A stretch of 41,280 nt of DNA, taken from a virus. Under the pieces are notes generated by a model. The model saw only the letters and a list, made by a program, of their open reading frames with translations. It was not told where the DNA came from and ran no database searches. The number at the start of each line of letters is the position of its first letter. Position 1 is the stretch's first letter. The stretch is taken from the IMG/VR virus record IMGVR_UViG_3300042987_003179, positions 1 to 41,280 of that record. One strand, written 5' to 3'. The translations under genes were made by a program, and so were the position numbers. This document shows positions 6,558-11,151 of this stretch, piece after piece.

Positions 6558-6647
6558 GGAAGATTGTCAGAGAGGCTTATTGACACCGTTTGCTAAACGG
6601 ATGGTCGAGAAATCGGCACAAAGGTTCAAATCCTTTATCTTCCACCA
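6558..6647 (+). tRNA. tRNA-Ser(GCT)
   Basis: Acceptor GGAAGAT/ATCTTCC, encoded CCA; anticodon loop TTGCTAA (GCT); class II variable arm GGTCGAGAAATCGGC; T arm AAAGG-TTCAAAT-CCTTT. Confidence 0.92.
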
Positions 6648-6655
6648 AAATAAAT

Positions 6656-6730
6656 GCATCGATGCCAGAGTGTCTATGGTACTGTCTGCAAAACAGTAAA
6701 AGGTAGGTTAAAATCCTACTCGATGCTCCA
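6656..6730 (+). tRNA. tRNA-Cys(GCA)
   Basis: Acceptor GCATCGA/TCGATGC, discriminator T (the U73 identity element of tRNA-Cys), encoded CCA; anticodon stem ACTGT/ACAGT with loop CTGCAAA (GCA). Confidence 0.93.
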
Positions 6731-6748
6731 GAAAGTATAAAAATATGC

Positions 6749-6777
6749 TTGACAAAATGAAAATGAGCATATATAAT
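6749..6777 (+). promoter_or_regulatory. Perfect sigma-70 promoter
   Basis: TTGACA (6749-6754), 17-base spacer, TATAAT (6772-6777). Predicted start is near 6784. It precedes the GC-rich RNA region and tRNA-Asn. Confidence 0.92.
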
Positions 6778-6783
6778 GCAGTA

Positions 6784-6960
6784 ATGATGTAAGGTTACCC
6801 TCTGAAGATTCCTCGCCTCCTTAGCGAAAAGAGGATGAAACAGTGAGTCGCGGTGATGATCCGGACATCCCCCTCGCTGTAAGGGACACGCCCCATACCT
6901 TTCGGTGTATTGGGTGCGAGGGCTTAAAGCCTAGGAGTTATAATGGGTATGATGCATTAG
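6784..6960 (+). ncRNA. GC-rich structured RNA of unknown class
   Basis: Directly behind a perfect promoter lies a stretch much richer in G and C than the rest of the window. Stems visible: CCCTCGC/GCGAGGG enclosing CCCCATACC / GGTGTATTGGG with a TTTC loop; ATTCCTC/GAGGAT; GATG/CATC around ATCCGGA; TACCC/GGGTA and TAATG/CATTA as possible closing pairs. I see no match to tmRNA, RNase P, 6S, SRP RNA or a known riboswitch. The rest, to about 7020, is AT-rich with one weak hairpin. Ends are approximate. Confidence 0.6.
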
Positions 6961-7022
6961 TACTAGTTAAATTTTGCATGAACAAAATTATACTAAACCG
7001 ATTTTTGCATAGTGTTTTATGC

Positions 7023-7104
7023 TCCAGAGTGCGCGGAGAGGTAACGCAGCGGACTGTTAATCCGTCGCCGAAAGGCATCGTAGGTTCGATCCCTACCTCT
7101 GGAG
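7023..7104 (+). tRNA. tRNA-Asn(GTT) with long variable arm
   Basis: Acceptor TCCAGAG/CTCTGGA, discriminator G, followed by CA rather than CCA; flanking GC/GC would extend the acceptor to 9 bp. Anticodon stem GCGGA/TCCGT with loop CTGTTAA (GTT). The variable region CGCCGAAAGGCAT forms a GCC-GAAA-GGC hairpin, a class II feature not expected in tRNA-Asn. Confidence 0.85.
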
Positions 7105-7117
7105 CATAGAACATTAT

Positions 7118-7193
7118 GCCTTGCAAGCATTGCTGGCGATGCGCTTGATTTGTAACCAAGAGATAGGCGGTTCGATTCCGTCGCAGGGCACCA
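7118..7193 (+). tRNA. tRNA-Thr(TGT)
   Basis: Acceptor GCCTTGC/GCAGGGC, discriminator A, encoded CCA; anticodon stem CTTGA/CCAAG with loop TTTGTAA (TGT); T loop TTCGATT. Confidence 0.88.
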
Positions 7194-7201
7194 AAGAATA
7201 A

Positions 7202-7256
7202 AGAATCCATTCAGCAAACAAAAAACTTTTATGGAAAAAAAGAAAAAACGGATTCT
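7202..7256 (+). ncRNA. Y-RNA-like element 1 (short form)
   Basis: Closing helix AGAATCC (7202-7208) / GGATTCT (7250-7256), then the shared internal motif ATTCAGCAAACA at 7209-7220, a small inner CTTTT/AAAAG hairpin, an A-rich 3' side, and the 3' flank GATAAG. It lies between tRNA-Thr and tRNA-Ala and has no tRNA-like domain. Membership is by motif and helix position shared with the elements at 8029, 8737, 8817, 10497 and 17818; helix sequences differ between copies, so the fold is supported by covariation within the window. Ro60 binding is inference. Confidence 0.6.
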
Positions 7257-7266
7257 GATAAGTTAC

Positions 7267-7341
7267 GGGGGCAGTAGTGGGCTACGGAAATCCCTTGCAA
7301 GGATTTTGTCTACAAGAGTTCGATTCTCTGGGTCTCCACCA
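7267..7341 (+). tRNA. tRNA-Ala(TGC)
   Basis: Acceptor GGGGGCA/GGTCTCC (with wobble pairs and one mismatch), discriminator A, encoded CCA; anticodon stem AATCC/GGATT with loop CTTGCAA (TGC). The D arm is short (TAG/CTA) and the T stem has one mismatch. Confidence 0.82.
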
Positions 7342-7349
7342 TAATGAAT

Positions 7350-7427
7350 TGCGGGAGAGTGAAACGGAATAATCATTCCAGTCTCATAAGCTGGCGATAA
7401 TAGGTTCGACTCCTATGCCCGCATCCA
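7350..7427 (+). tRNA. tRNA-Met(CAT)
   Basis: Acceptor TGCGGGA/GCCCGCA with one end mismatch, discriminator T, encoded CCA; anticodon stem CCAGT/GCTGG with loop CTCATAA (CAT); T arm ATAGG-TTCGACT-CCTAT. Elongator Met versus Ile2 is not settled. Confidence 0.85.
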
Positions 7428-7443
7428 AATATTTTTGAATTAT

Positions 7444-7538
7444 ACTCCTGTAGTTTAATGGTAAAACACCAAGCTTATACCTTGGCATAGGCGCCAGATT
7501 AGCGCACGTTACAGGTTCGAGTCCTGTCGGGAGTACCA
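7444..7538 (+). tRNA. tRNA-Ile(TAT) with long variable arm
   Basis: Acceptor ACTCCTG/CGGGAGT, discriminator A, encoded CCA; D stem GTTT/AAAC; anticodon stem CCAAG/CTTGG with loop CTTATAC (TAT). The variable region is about 25 bases with a GCGC/GCGC stem around CAGATTA, a class II-like arm unusual for tRNA-Ile. Confidence 0.83.
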
Positions 7539-7552
7539 CTTTAGGATAACAT

Positions 7553-7930
7553 ATGAGCTATTTTGAAGAATTGTATAATGAAATTGAGCAATATAAACGT
7601 GAAGATAAGTTAAAGAAGAAGTATATCAGTTTCATTACAGATAAAACTATCGATCTAGACTTACGATGGAAGTTATATTGTCATGCTCCTGCTTCATTTA
7701 AAAATGAAAATTCTTATATAGTTAATTTTGAAGCAGAAAAGTTACTAGAGAGTGGTAAAATTAATTGGTATGATGATTTTTATAGAGATCGTTACTGTAC
7801 AGTTTATATGAAAGATATTGTACAAGATATGTACGAGGATGAAAGAGAAAAGTATTCAGAGGATTTCATTCAAACATTTAAGGAAGAAATTTTAGAGTTA
7901 AATTTAGATTCATTTATCAACGATTGGTAA
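7553..7930 (+). CDS. Hypothetical acidic protein in tRNA array, 125 residues
   Basis: ATG at 7553 with an AGGA ribosome site upstream. The protein is strongly acidic at its C-terminal half (VQDMYEDEREKYSEDFIQTF) and predicted largely helical, with no membrane segment or metal motif. I do not recognise the family. It stands alone between tRNA-Ile and tRNA-Pro and is transcribed with them. Its acidic, small character is compatible with a host-takeover or decoy role, but nothing in the sequence proves this. Confidence 0.75.
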   Translation: MSYFEELYNEIEQYKREDKLKKKYISFITDKTIDLDLRWKLYCHAPASFKNENSYIVNFEAEKLLESGKINWYDDFYRDRYCTVYMKDIVQDMYEDEREKYSEDFIQTFKEEILELNLDSFINDW

Positions 7931-7940
7931 ATGAGTCATT

Positions 7941-8018
7941 CTTGGTGTAGGCTAGTTTGGTTAAGTCGCCTGATTTGGGGTCAGGAAACCGCTGGTTCAA
8001 ATCCAGCCACCAAGACCA
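7941..8018 (+). tRNA. tRNA-Pro(TGG)
   Basis: Acceptor CTTGGTG/CACCAAG, discriminator A, encoded CCA; anticodon stem CCTGA/TCAGG with loop TTTGGGG (TGG); T arm GCTGG-TTCAAAT-CCAGC. Confidence 0.93.
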
Positions 8019-8028
8019 GTTTTAAAAT

Positions 8029-8175
8029 AGGATAGGTTCTGCAAACAAACGACAATGGAGGAAGGCTTATTCGGCAGGTTCAATCAGAGGGGAAACCCTG
8101 CGAAGATTGTGCTGAGCCGTGTCTTCGAGGAGAGTTTCGAGTTCTCTCTTTAAACAAAAAGTAGACAACTATCCT
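8029..8175 (+). ncRNA. Y-RNA-like element 2 (long form)
   Basis: Closing helix AGGATAG (8029-8035) / CTATCCT (8169-8175), internal motif GTTCTGCAAACA at 8036-8047, 3' flank TGATAAAG. The 130-base interior contains nested stems GGCT/AGCC and GCAGG/CCTGC, plus a hairpin GAGAG/CTCTC whose loop TTTCGAGTT resembles a T loop. No full D arm is visible, so tRNA mimicry here is uncertain. Same family as the elements at 7202, 8737, 8817, 10497 and 17818. Confidence 0.6.
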
Positions 8176-8187
8176 GATAAAGTTTTT

Positions 8188-8278
8188 GGGGAGTGCAATA
8201 AGGACTAACTGGTGTGGTCGCCTGGCTGTAAACCAGGTCCCAATGGGCAAGAGGTTCGATTCCATCCATTCCCCACCA
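8188..8278 (+). tRNA. tRNA-Tyr(GTA)
   Basis: Acceptor GGGGAGT/ATTCCCC, discriminator A, encoded CCA; anticodon stem CCTGG/CCAGG with loop CTGTAAA (GTA); long variable arm TCCCAATGGGCAA as expected for bacterial tRNA-Tyr. Confidence 0.93.
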
Positions 8279-8282
8279 ATAT

Positions 8283-8358
8283 GGGAGTATCGTATAGAGG
8301 CTATTATATCTGACTCTTAATCAGAAAGACGAAGGTTCGAGTCCTTCTGCTCCTACCA
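8283..8358 (+). tRNA. tRNA-Lys(CTT)
   Basis: Acceptor GGGAGTA/TGCTCCT, discriminator A, encoded CCA; anticodon stem TCTGA/TCAGA with loop CTCTTAA (CTT); T arm GAAGG-TTCGAGT-CCTTC. Second Lys tRNA of the array. Confidence 0.92.
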
Positions 8359-8362
8359 AACT

Positions 8363-8448
8363 GGCTGCGTGGTGGAATTGGCATACACAACAGACTTAAA
8401 ATCTGTCGCCTTTTAGGCTTGTGGGTTCGAGTCCCACCGCAGCTACCA
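8363..8448 (+). tRNA. tRNA-Leu(TAA)
   Basis: Acceptor GGCTGCG/CGCAGCT, discriminator A, encoded CCA; anticodon stem ACAGA/TCTGT with loop CTTAAAA (TAA); class II variable arm CGCCTTTTAGGCTT; T arm GTGGG-TTCGAGT-CCCAC. Confidence 0.93.
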
Positions 8449-8450
8449 TA

Positions 8451-8559
8451 TTGAAGTGCATTGTTAGCTCAGTAGGAAGAGCGACTGATTAAATTCTAGA
8501 TAGCAGGGACCATAACAAGGCATAGCGCATGGGTTCGAGACCCATACAGTGTACTTCAA
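8451..8559 (+). ncRNA. tRNA-like RNA with 14-bp acceptor stem and no anticodon arm
   Basis: TTGAAGT plus GCATTGT (8451-8464) pairs along its length with ACAGTGT plus ACTTCAA (8546-8559), giving a 14-bp coaxial stem where a tRNA has 7. A normal D arm (GCTC-AGTAGGAA-GAGC) and T arm (ATGGG-TTCGAGA-CCCAT) are present in tRNA order. The 46 bases between them show no anticodon stem-loop. No CCA is encoded. Features are those of a tRNA mimic or a stable decoy rather than an adaptor. Confidence 0.6.
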
Positions 8560-8571
8560 CATGGTTTTAAT

Positions 8572-8650
8572 GCCCGTGTGGACAAATTTGGCAAAGTCGT
8601 CTGCCTTAGAAGCAGAAGTTCTGTGGGTTCGAGTCCCACCTCGGGTACCA
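8572..8650 (+). tRNA. tRNA-Leu(TAG) with short variable loop
   Basis: Acceptor GCCCGTG/CTCGGGT (one mismatch), discriminator A, encoded CCA; Leu-like D arm; anticodon stem TCTGC/GCAGA with loop CTTAGAA (TAG). The variable loop is only AGTTCT, instead of the long arm normal for tRNA-Leu. Confidence 0.87.
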
Positions 8651-8656
8651 AATTTT

Positions 8657-8732
8657 GGTGGTGTGGCTGATTGGTCTAGGCACTGCTCTCATAAGGCAGG
8701 TTAAAGTGGTTCGATTCCACTCACCACCACCA
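8657..8732 (+). tRNA. tRNA-Met(CAT), third CAT tRNA
   Basis: Acceptor GGTGGTG/CACCACC, discriminator A, encoded CCA; anticodon stem CTGCT/GGCAG with loop CTCATAA (CAT); T arm AGTGG-TTCGATT-CCACT. Confidence 0.88.
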
Positions 8733-8736
8733 GTTT

Positions 8737-8807
8737 TGAATAAGTTCAGCAACATTTCGATCATCATGTTTTAAAACTGTTTACTAGATCCAGTAAACAC
8801 TTATTCA
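8737..8807 (+). ncRNA. Y-RNA-like element 3
   Basis: Closing helix TGAATAAG (8737-8744) / CTTATTCA (8800-8807), internal motif TTCAGCAACA at 8745-8754, and an inner perfect hairpin TGTTTACT/AGTAAACA abutting the closing helix on the 3' side; 3' flank GAAATAATAAG. It starts 4 bases after the CCA of tRNA-Met and is followed, 9 bases on, by element 4, so the two form a tandem pair. Confidence 0.62.
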
Positions 8808-8816
8808 GAAATAATA

Positions 8817-8934
8817 AGAATGCTTACAGCAAATATTCTTTTAATCCAAGCAGCGAATATGGGTTCGACTCCCATAGATTCCGAAAGGGTCTTAGTCTAA
8901 TGGTAGGACAGCCGCCAAAAAAGAAGTGCATTCT
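8817..8934 (+). ncRNA. Y-RNA-like element 4 with permuted tRNA-like domain
   Basis: Outer helix AGAATGC (8817-8823) / GCATTCT (8928-8934); internal loop motif TTACAGCAAATA; inner helix TTCTTTT (8836-8842) / AAAAGAA (8919-8925). Above these, an anticodon-stem-like helix GCAGC (8850-8854) / GCCGC (8911-8915) leads to a T arm ATGGG-TTCGACT-CCCAT (8859-8875), an acceptor-like hairpin AGATTC-CGAAA-GGGTCT (8876-8892), then TA and a D arm GTCT-AATGGTA-GGAC (8895-8909). The T arm precedes the D arm, so the tRNA-like part is circularly permuted, as described for bacterial Y RNAs of the YrlA type (from memory). Confidence 0.75.
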
Positions 8935-8936
8935 GA

Positions 8937-8944
8937 TATAAATA
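8937..8944 (+). promoter_or_regulatory. TATAAATA octamer in tRNA array (possible late promoter)
   Basis: Exact late-promoter octamer immediately 3' of the closing helix of the RNA at 8817-8934 and 5 bases before tRNA-Arg. It may be chance, because the same bases form the TGATA-type 3' flank of the RNA family. Confidence 0.3.
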
Positions 8945-8948
8945 CAAT

Positions 8949-9023
8949 GCCCTTGTGGTGAAATGGAAATCACATAACGCTACGGACGTTAAATTCTGGG
9001 TTCGACTCCTAGCAAGGGTGCCA
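8949..9023 (+). tRNA. tRNA-Arg(ACG)
   Basis: Acceptor GCCCTTG/CAAGGGT, discriminator G, encoded CCA; anticodon stem TAACG/CGTTA with loop CTACGGA (ACG), which would be read as inosine after host TadA editing. Confidence 0.88.
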
Positions 9024-9042
9024 TTAATTAAAGTATGAATAT

Positions 9043-9336
9043 ATGAAAAAGCGCGATATAGTTTGGAAAGATTTAGCTGGTGAAGGTTATACACTAGAAG
9101 AATTGATTGATGAATTTAAATTGAGTAAAGTTGTAAACAGAAATTTACAATCATTACTACAAAAATATAAAATACCTTTCACGGAGATTGATAAAGCTAG
9201 TTTCCTAGCAAAGGTAGATCATTATGATTGGCATAAAAAGGTTTCTGTGGCAGAACCGGTAGTCGAAGAAAAAGCAAAGCCAAAAAAGAGAGCTGCAAAG
9301 AAAACAAAGAAACGCAAAACCCCTATGGGCAAATAG
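9043..9336 (+). CDS. Hypothetical protein with lysine-rich tail
   Basis: 97 residues. The N-terminal 65 residues form a compact helical domain (WKDLAGEGYTLEELIDEFKL, then VVNRNLQSLLQKYKI). The tail KPKKRAAKKTKKRKTPMGK is very basic and suggests nucleic-acid binding. The stop codon lies within the D arm of the overlapping tRNA-Leu gene (9319-9395), so the last six codons are also tRNA sequence. Family not recognised. No good Shine-Dalgarno is seen; the ATG follows AAGTATGAATAT. Confidence 0.7.
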   Translation: MKKRDIVWKDLAGEGYTLEELIDEFKLSKVVNRNLQSLLQKYKIPFTEIDKASFLAKVDHYDWHKKVSVAEPVVEEKAKPKKRAAKKTKKRKTPMGK

Positions 9337-9395
9337 GCAAAGCCAACTCTCTCAAAAAGAGTAGTTTCTCGGTTCGAGTCCGAGTAGGGGTACCA
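9319..9395 (+). tRNA. tRNA-Leu(CAA) overlapping a CDS end
   Basis: Acceptor ACCCCTA/TAGGGGT, discriminator A, encoded CCA; D stem GGC/GCC; anticodon stem ACTCT/AGAGT with loop CTCAAAA (CAA); T arm CTCGG-TTCGAGT-CCGAG. The variable loop is only AGTTT, too short for a normal tRNA-Leu. The first 18 bases are the final codons and stop of the lysine-rich CDS. Confidence 0.87.
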
Positions 9396-9422
9396 ATTAC
9401 AACCAAACCAAATAGGTAAAAT

Positions 9423-9737
9423 ATGTGTACAGTATCGATGGTCGGTGATTATTATAATGATAAGTGGAAAAAATGGGATGGACCCGGTTATACGATTCCT
9501 TCTACTCCTACAGTACCTGGCGGAATTTATCCAGTCAGTGTTATTAGTAGACAAGAATTTGATGATTTGAAGAAAGAAGTTCTAGATATGAAAGAACTTC
9601 TAAAGCGTGCAGTAAAATATGATGAAGAAAATAACCAACCAGATTGTCAGATAGAAGATAAAATTGCTTTACTGAAAAAAGTAGCAGAGATGGTTGGAAT
9701 TAGTTTAGATGATGTCTTGACAAACAAAAAGAGTTAA
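9423..9737 (+). CDS. Hypothetical protein with C-terminal helical region, 104 residues
   Basis: MCTVSMVGDYYNDKWKKWDG, then a proline-rich PGYTIPSTPTVPGG stretch, then a helical or coiled-coil half (RQEFDDLKKEVLDMKELLKR). Phages carry similar small proteins with an MCTVSMVGDYY opening; I cannot attach a function. A sigma-70 promoter for tRNA-Trp overlaps its last codons. Start chosen at the ATG with AGGTAAAAT upstream. Confidence 0.75.
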   Translation: MCTVSMVGDYYNDKWKKWDGPGYTIPSTPTVPGGIYPVSVISRQEFDDLKKEVLDMKELLKRAVKYDEENNQPDCQIEDKIALLKKVAEMVGISLDDVLTNKKS

Positions 9738-9745
9738 TATATTAT
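9717..9745 (+). promoter_or_regulatory. Sigma-70 promoter within the end of the upstream CDS
   Basis: TTGACA (9717-9722), 17-base spacer, TATTAT (9740-9745). Predicted start is about 9752, five bases before tRNA-Trp. The -35 box is inside the final codons of the 9423-9737 gene. Confidence 0.7.
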
Positions 9746-9756
9746 TTAAGAATAAT

Positions 9757-9830
9757 ATCTCGATGGTGCAACGGCAGCATAGCGGTCTCCAAAACCGTTG
9801 ATGGGGGTTCAAATCCCTCTCGGGATGCCA
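9757..9830 (+). tRNA. tRNA-Trp(CCA)
   Basis: Acceptor ATCTCGA/TCGGGAT, discriminator G, encoded CCA; anticodon stem GCGGT/ACCGT with loop CTCCAAA (CCA); T loop TTCAAAT. Confidence 0.93.
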
Positions 9831-9839
9831 AGTATTAAA

Positions 9840-9914
9840 GCAGGTAGGGTGAGAATGGACGCACGAGACTTTGCCAAAGTCTAGATTCCGGATCGTTACC
9901 GGATACCTGCTCCA
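9840..9914 (+). tRNA. tRNA-Gly(GCC)
   Basis: Acceptor GCAGGTA/TACCTGC, discriminator T, encoded CCA; anticodon stem AGACT/AGTCT with loop TTGCCAA (GCC); T arm TCCGG-ATCGTTA-CCGGA with A54 in place of T54. Confidence 0.9.
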
Positions 9915-9916
9915 AT

Positions 9917-9991
9917 GCTTCTATAGCTTAACGGTTAAAGTAGCTGTCTCTAAAACAGTGAATGTGAGTTCGATTCTCGCTAGAAGCGCCA
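9917..9991 (+). tRNA. tRNA-Arg(TCT), first copy
   Basis: Acceptor GCTTCTA/TAGAAGC, discriminator G, encoded CCA; anticodon stem GCTGT/ACAGT with loop CTCTAAA (TCT). It starts two bases after the CCA of tRNA-Gly. Confidence 0.93.
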
Positions 9992-10090
9992 GATTAAGGA
10001 GTTAAATATGAGACTACATATTCCATAGATTAGACCGCCATAAAGATTTTCTTGTTTCAAAATAATTTAAATTTTAACAAGGAGATCAAA

Positions 10091-10492
10091 ATGTCAGTAC
10101 AATTAAAAATTAAGCAAAAACATTTAGCATTAGAACCAGCTGTTATTAAAACTGAAGAACGTAAAATTCTAAGTAGAATAAGAGGCATTAAGAATAACGC
10201 TTCTTATATTGCAAATAGTGAGAAGTTAATATATGAATTAGAGTTCACATTCAACAATCTAGTTAATCATAGAAGATGGGATGTGAGAAACGAGTCTAGA
10301 GCAACTCATTTAGCAAGAGCTTATATTGTAGGTAAAGAATATAAGAGCGTGGAGATAAAAAGACACGAGCAAGGTGAGTATGCGTTTAGATCAGATATTA
10401 TTCCTAGAATAGTTAAGATGGTTACTAAGTATGGCAAACCTGACCAGAGAAAAGTAACTAAAGAACAAATTCTAGAGTGGGCTAAAATTTAA
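10091..10492 (+). CDS. Hypothetical protein, 133 residues
   Basis: Start chosen at 10091 because ACAAGGAGATCAAA gives a strong ribosome site; an upstream in-frame ATG at 10052 lacks one. The N-terminal VQLKIKQKHLALEPAVIKTE and a later RNESRATHLARAYIVGKEYK resemble small proteins found in many T4-like and jumbo phages, of unknown role. Basic, soluble, no membrane segment. It lies between tRNA-Arg and the RNA element at 10497. Confidence 0.8.
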   Translation: MSVQLKIKQKHLALEPAVIKTEERKILSRIRGIKNNASYIANSEKLIYELEFTFNNLVNHRRWDVRNESRATHLARAYIVGKEYKSVEIKRHEQGEYAFRSDIIPRIVKMVTKYGKPDQRKVTKEQILEWAKI

Positions 10493-10496
10493 TTAT

Positions 10497-10550
10497 TGGA
10501 TGCATTCAGCAAACATTTTATCTTTAGGTATAAAAGAAAAAGCGCATCCA
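10497..10550 (+). ncRNA. Y-RNA-like element 5 (short form)
   Basis: Closing helix TGGATGC (10497-10503) / GCATCCA (10544-10550), internal motif ATTCAGCAAACA at 10504-10515 (identical to the 7202 copy), inner helix TTTTAT/ATAAAA, A-rich 3' side, 3' flank GAATAAG whose last G is the first base of tRNA-Gly. It begins only 5 bases after the upstream stop codon. Confidence 0.62.
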
Positions 10551-10556
10551 GAATAA

Positions 10557-10633
10557 GCAGGTATGGTGTTTAACGGTTAGCATGGGAGTCTTCCAAACTC
10601 TTGGTGTCGGTTCAAATCCGGCTACCTGCTCCA
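10557..10633 (+). tRNA. tRNA-Gly(TCC)
   Basis: Acceptor GCAGGTA/TACCTGC, discriminator T, encoded CCA; anticodon loop CTTCCAA (TCC) on stem GGAGT/ACTCT; T arm GTCGG-TTCAAAT-CCGGC. Confidence 0.92.
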
Positions 10634-10645
10634 TTGGAGATTTAT

Positions 10646-11005
10646 ATGTATTCTATTAGAATGAAAAAGAGTGTGTTGTATGAAAAGGTTGTAAGTAACA
10701 GAGAAAAGCATAAGAAGGAATATGAAGAAGCTGTTGAGGATTATAAGGCAGCAGTTTTGCGAATTTCTCAAGCAAATCTAAAGCTAGCCAAGACAGCTGA
10801 TTTGAATAAGTTTAAAGAGATTAGATCAATTCCTCCTTCACCAATGAATTATCTCAGTTCGTATGAAAAATCAATCTCTATGTTAGAGCATACAGTTGAA
10901 GAAGAGATTGAAATTGATGATGGCTTGTATAGTCAGTTAGTTCTTGATCAGTGGGCGTGGAAAGATAATTTCACTTTGTCTAATTCTTCATATAAGTTGT
11001 CTTAA
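10646..11005 (+). CDS. Hypothetical helical protein, 119 residues
   Basis: ATG at 10646 with TTGGAGA upstream; an earlier in-frame start at 10601 would lie inside tRNA-Gly and is rejected. The protein is a long charged helix (EKVVSNREKHKKEYEEAVED, then YKAAVLRISQANLKLA) followed by LSSYEKSISMLEHTVEEEIE and a short aromatic end. Similar proteins occur in many T4-like phages without known function. The stop overlaps the start of the next small gene (TAATG). Confidence 0.8.
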   Translation: MYSIRMKKSVLYEKVVSNREKHKKEYEEAVEDYKAAVLRISQANLKLAKTADLNKFKEIRSIPPSPMNYLSSYEKSISMLEHTVEEEIEIDDGLYSQLVLDQWAWKDNFTLSNSSYKLS

Positions 11006-11151
11006 TGCATTTTAAACGTAAAAAATCGAAGCGAGTAGTTAAATGTACTATGTGTACTAAACTAAGATGGATGGGAAATTCTAAAAGTAAAAAAAGAATT
11101 TCCGATCTACGAAATCTAGATCGAGATAAAGATGAAAGAGCTTCTATTTAG
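11005..11151 (+). CDS. Small CxxC protein, 48 residues
   Basis: MHFKRKKSKRVVKCTMCTKL, then RWMGNSKSKKR. A single CTMC knuckle sits in a very basic peptide; relatives with the KCTMC..RW.GNSK pattern are common near phage tRNAs. It may bind a metal or RNA. It overlaps the previous gene by one base and the GGQ-protein gene by 20 bases, implying coupled translation. Confidence 0.7.
   Translation: MHFKRKKSKRVVKCTMCTKLRWMGNSKSKKRISDLRNLDRDKDERASI

Noticed and set aside
6784-6990. tmRNA, RNase P RNA or 6S RNA for the GC-rich RNA
   Set aside because: No tag-like frame or tRNA-like ends, none of the conserved P4/CR motifs, and no long bubble-containing hairpin of 6S type.
6843-7109. GTG-initiated frame across the GC-rich region (MSRGDDPDIPLAVRD...)
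   Set aside because: It runs through the whole tRNA-Asn gene, has no recognisable domain, and its composition matches the structured RNA rather than phage codon use.
7202-8934. Hammerhead ribozyme core suggested by CTGATAAG after the closing helices
   Set aside because: The required CUGANGA plus GAAA arrangement is not conserved; other copies have CAGAATAAG, CAGAAATAAT or CTGTTAAAAG.
8811-8950. Broken or split ordinary tRNA gene (T arm, then D arm)
   Set aside because: The permuted order, the flanking helices and the shared family motif fit a Y-RNA-like molecule better than two tRNA fragments; no anticodon loop can be assembled.
4883-9554. Minus-strand reading frames across the tRNA array
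   Set aside because: They are antisense to tRNAs and lack ribosome sites; repeated motifs in them come from translating conserved T-arm sequence.
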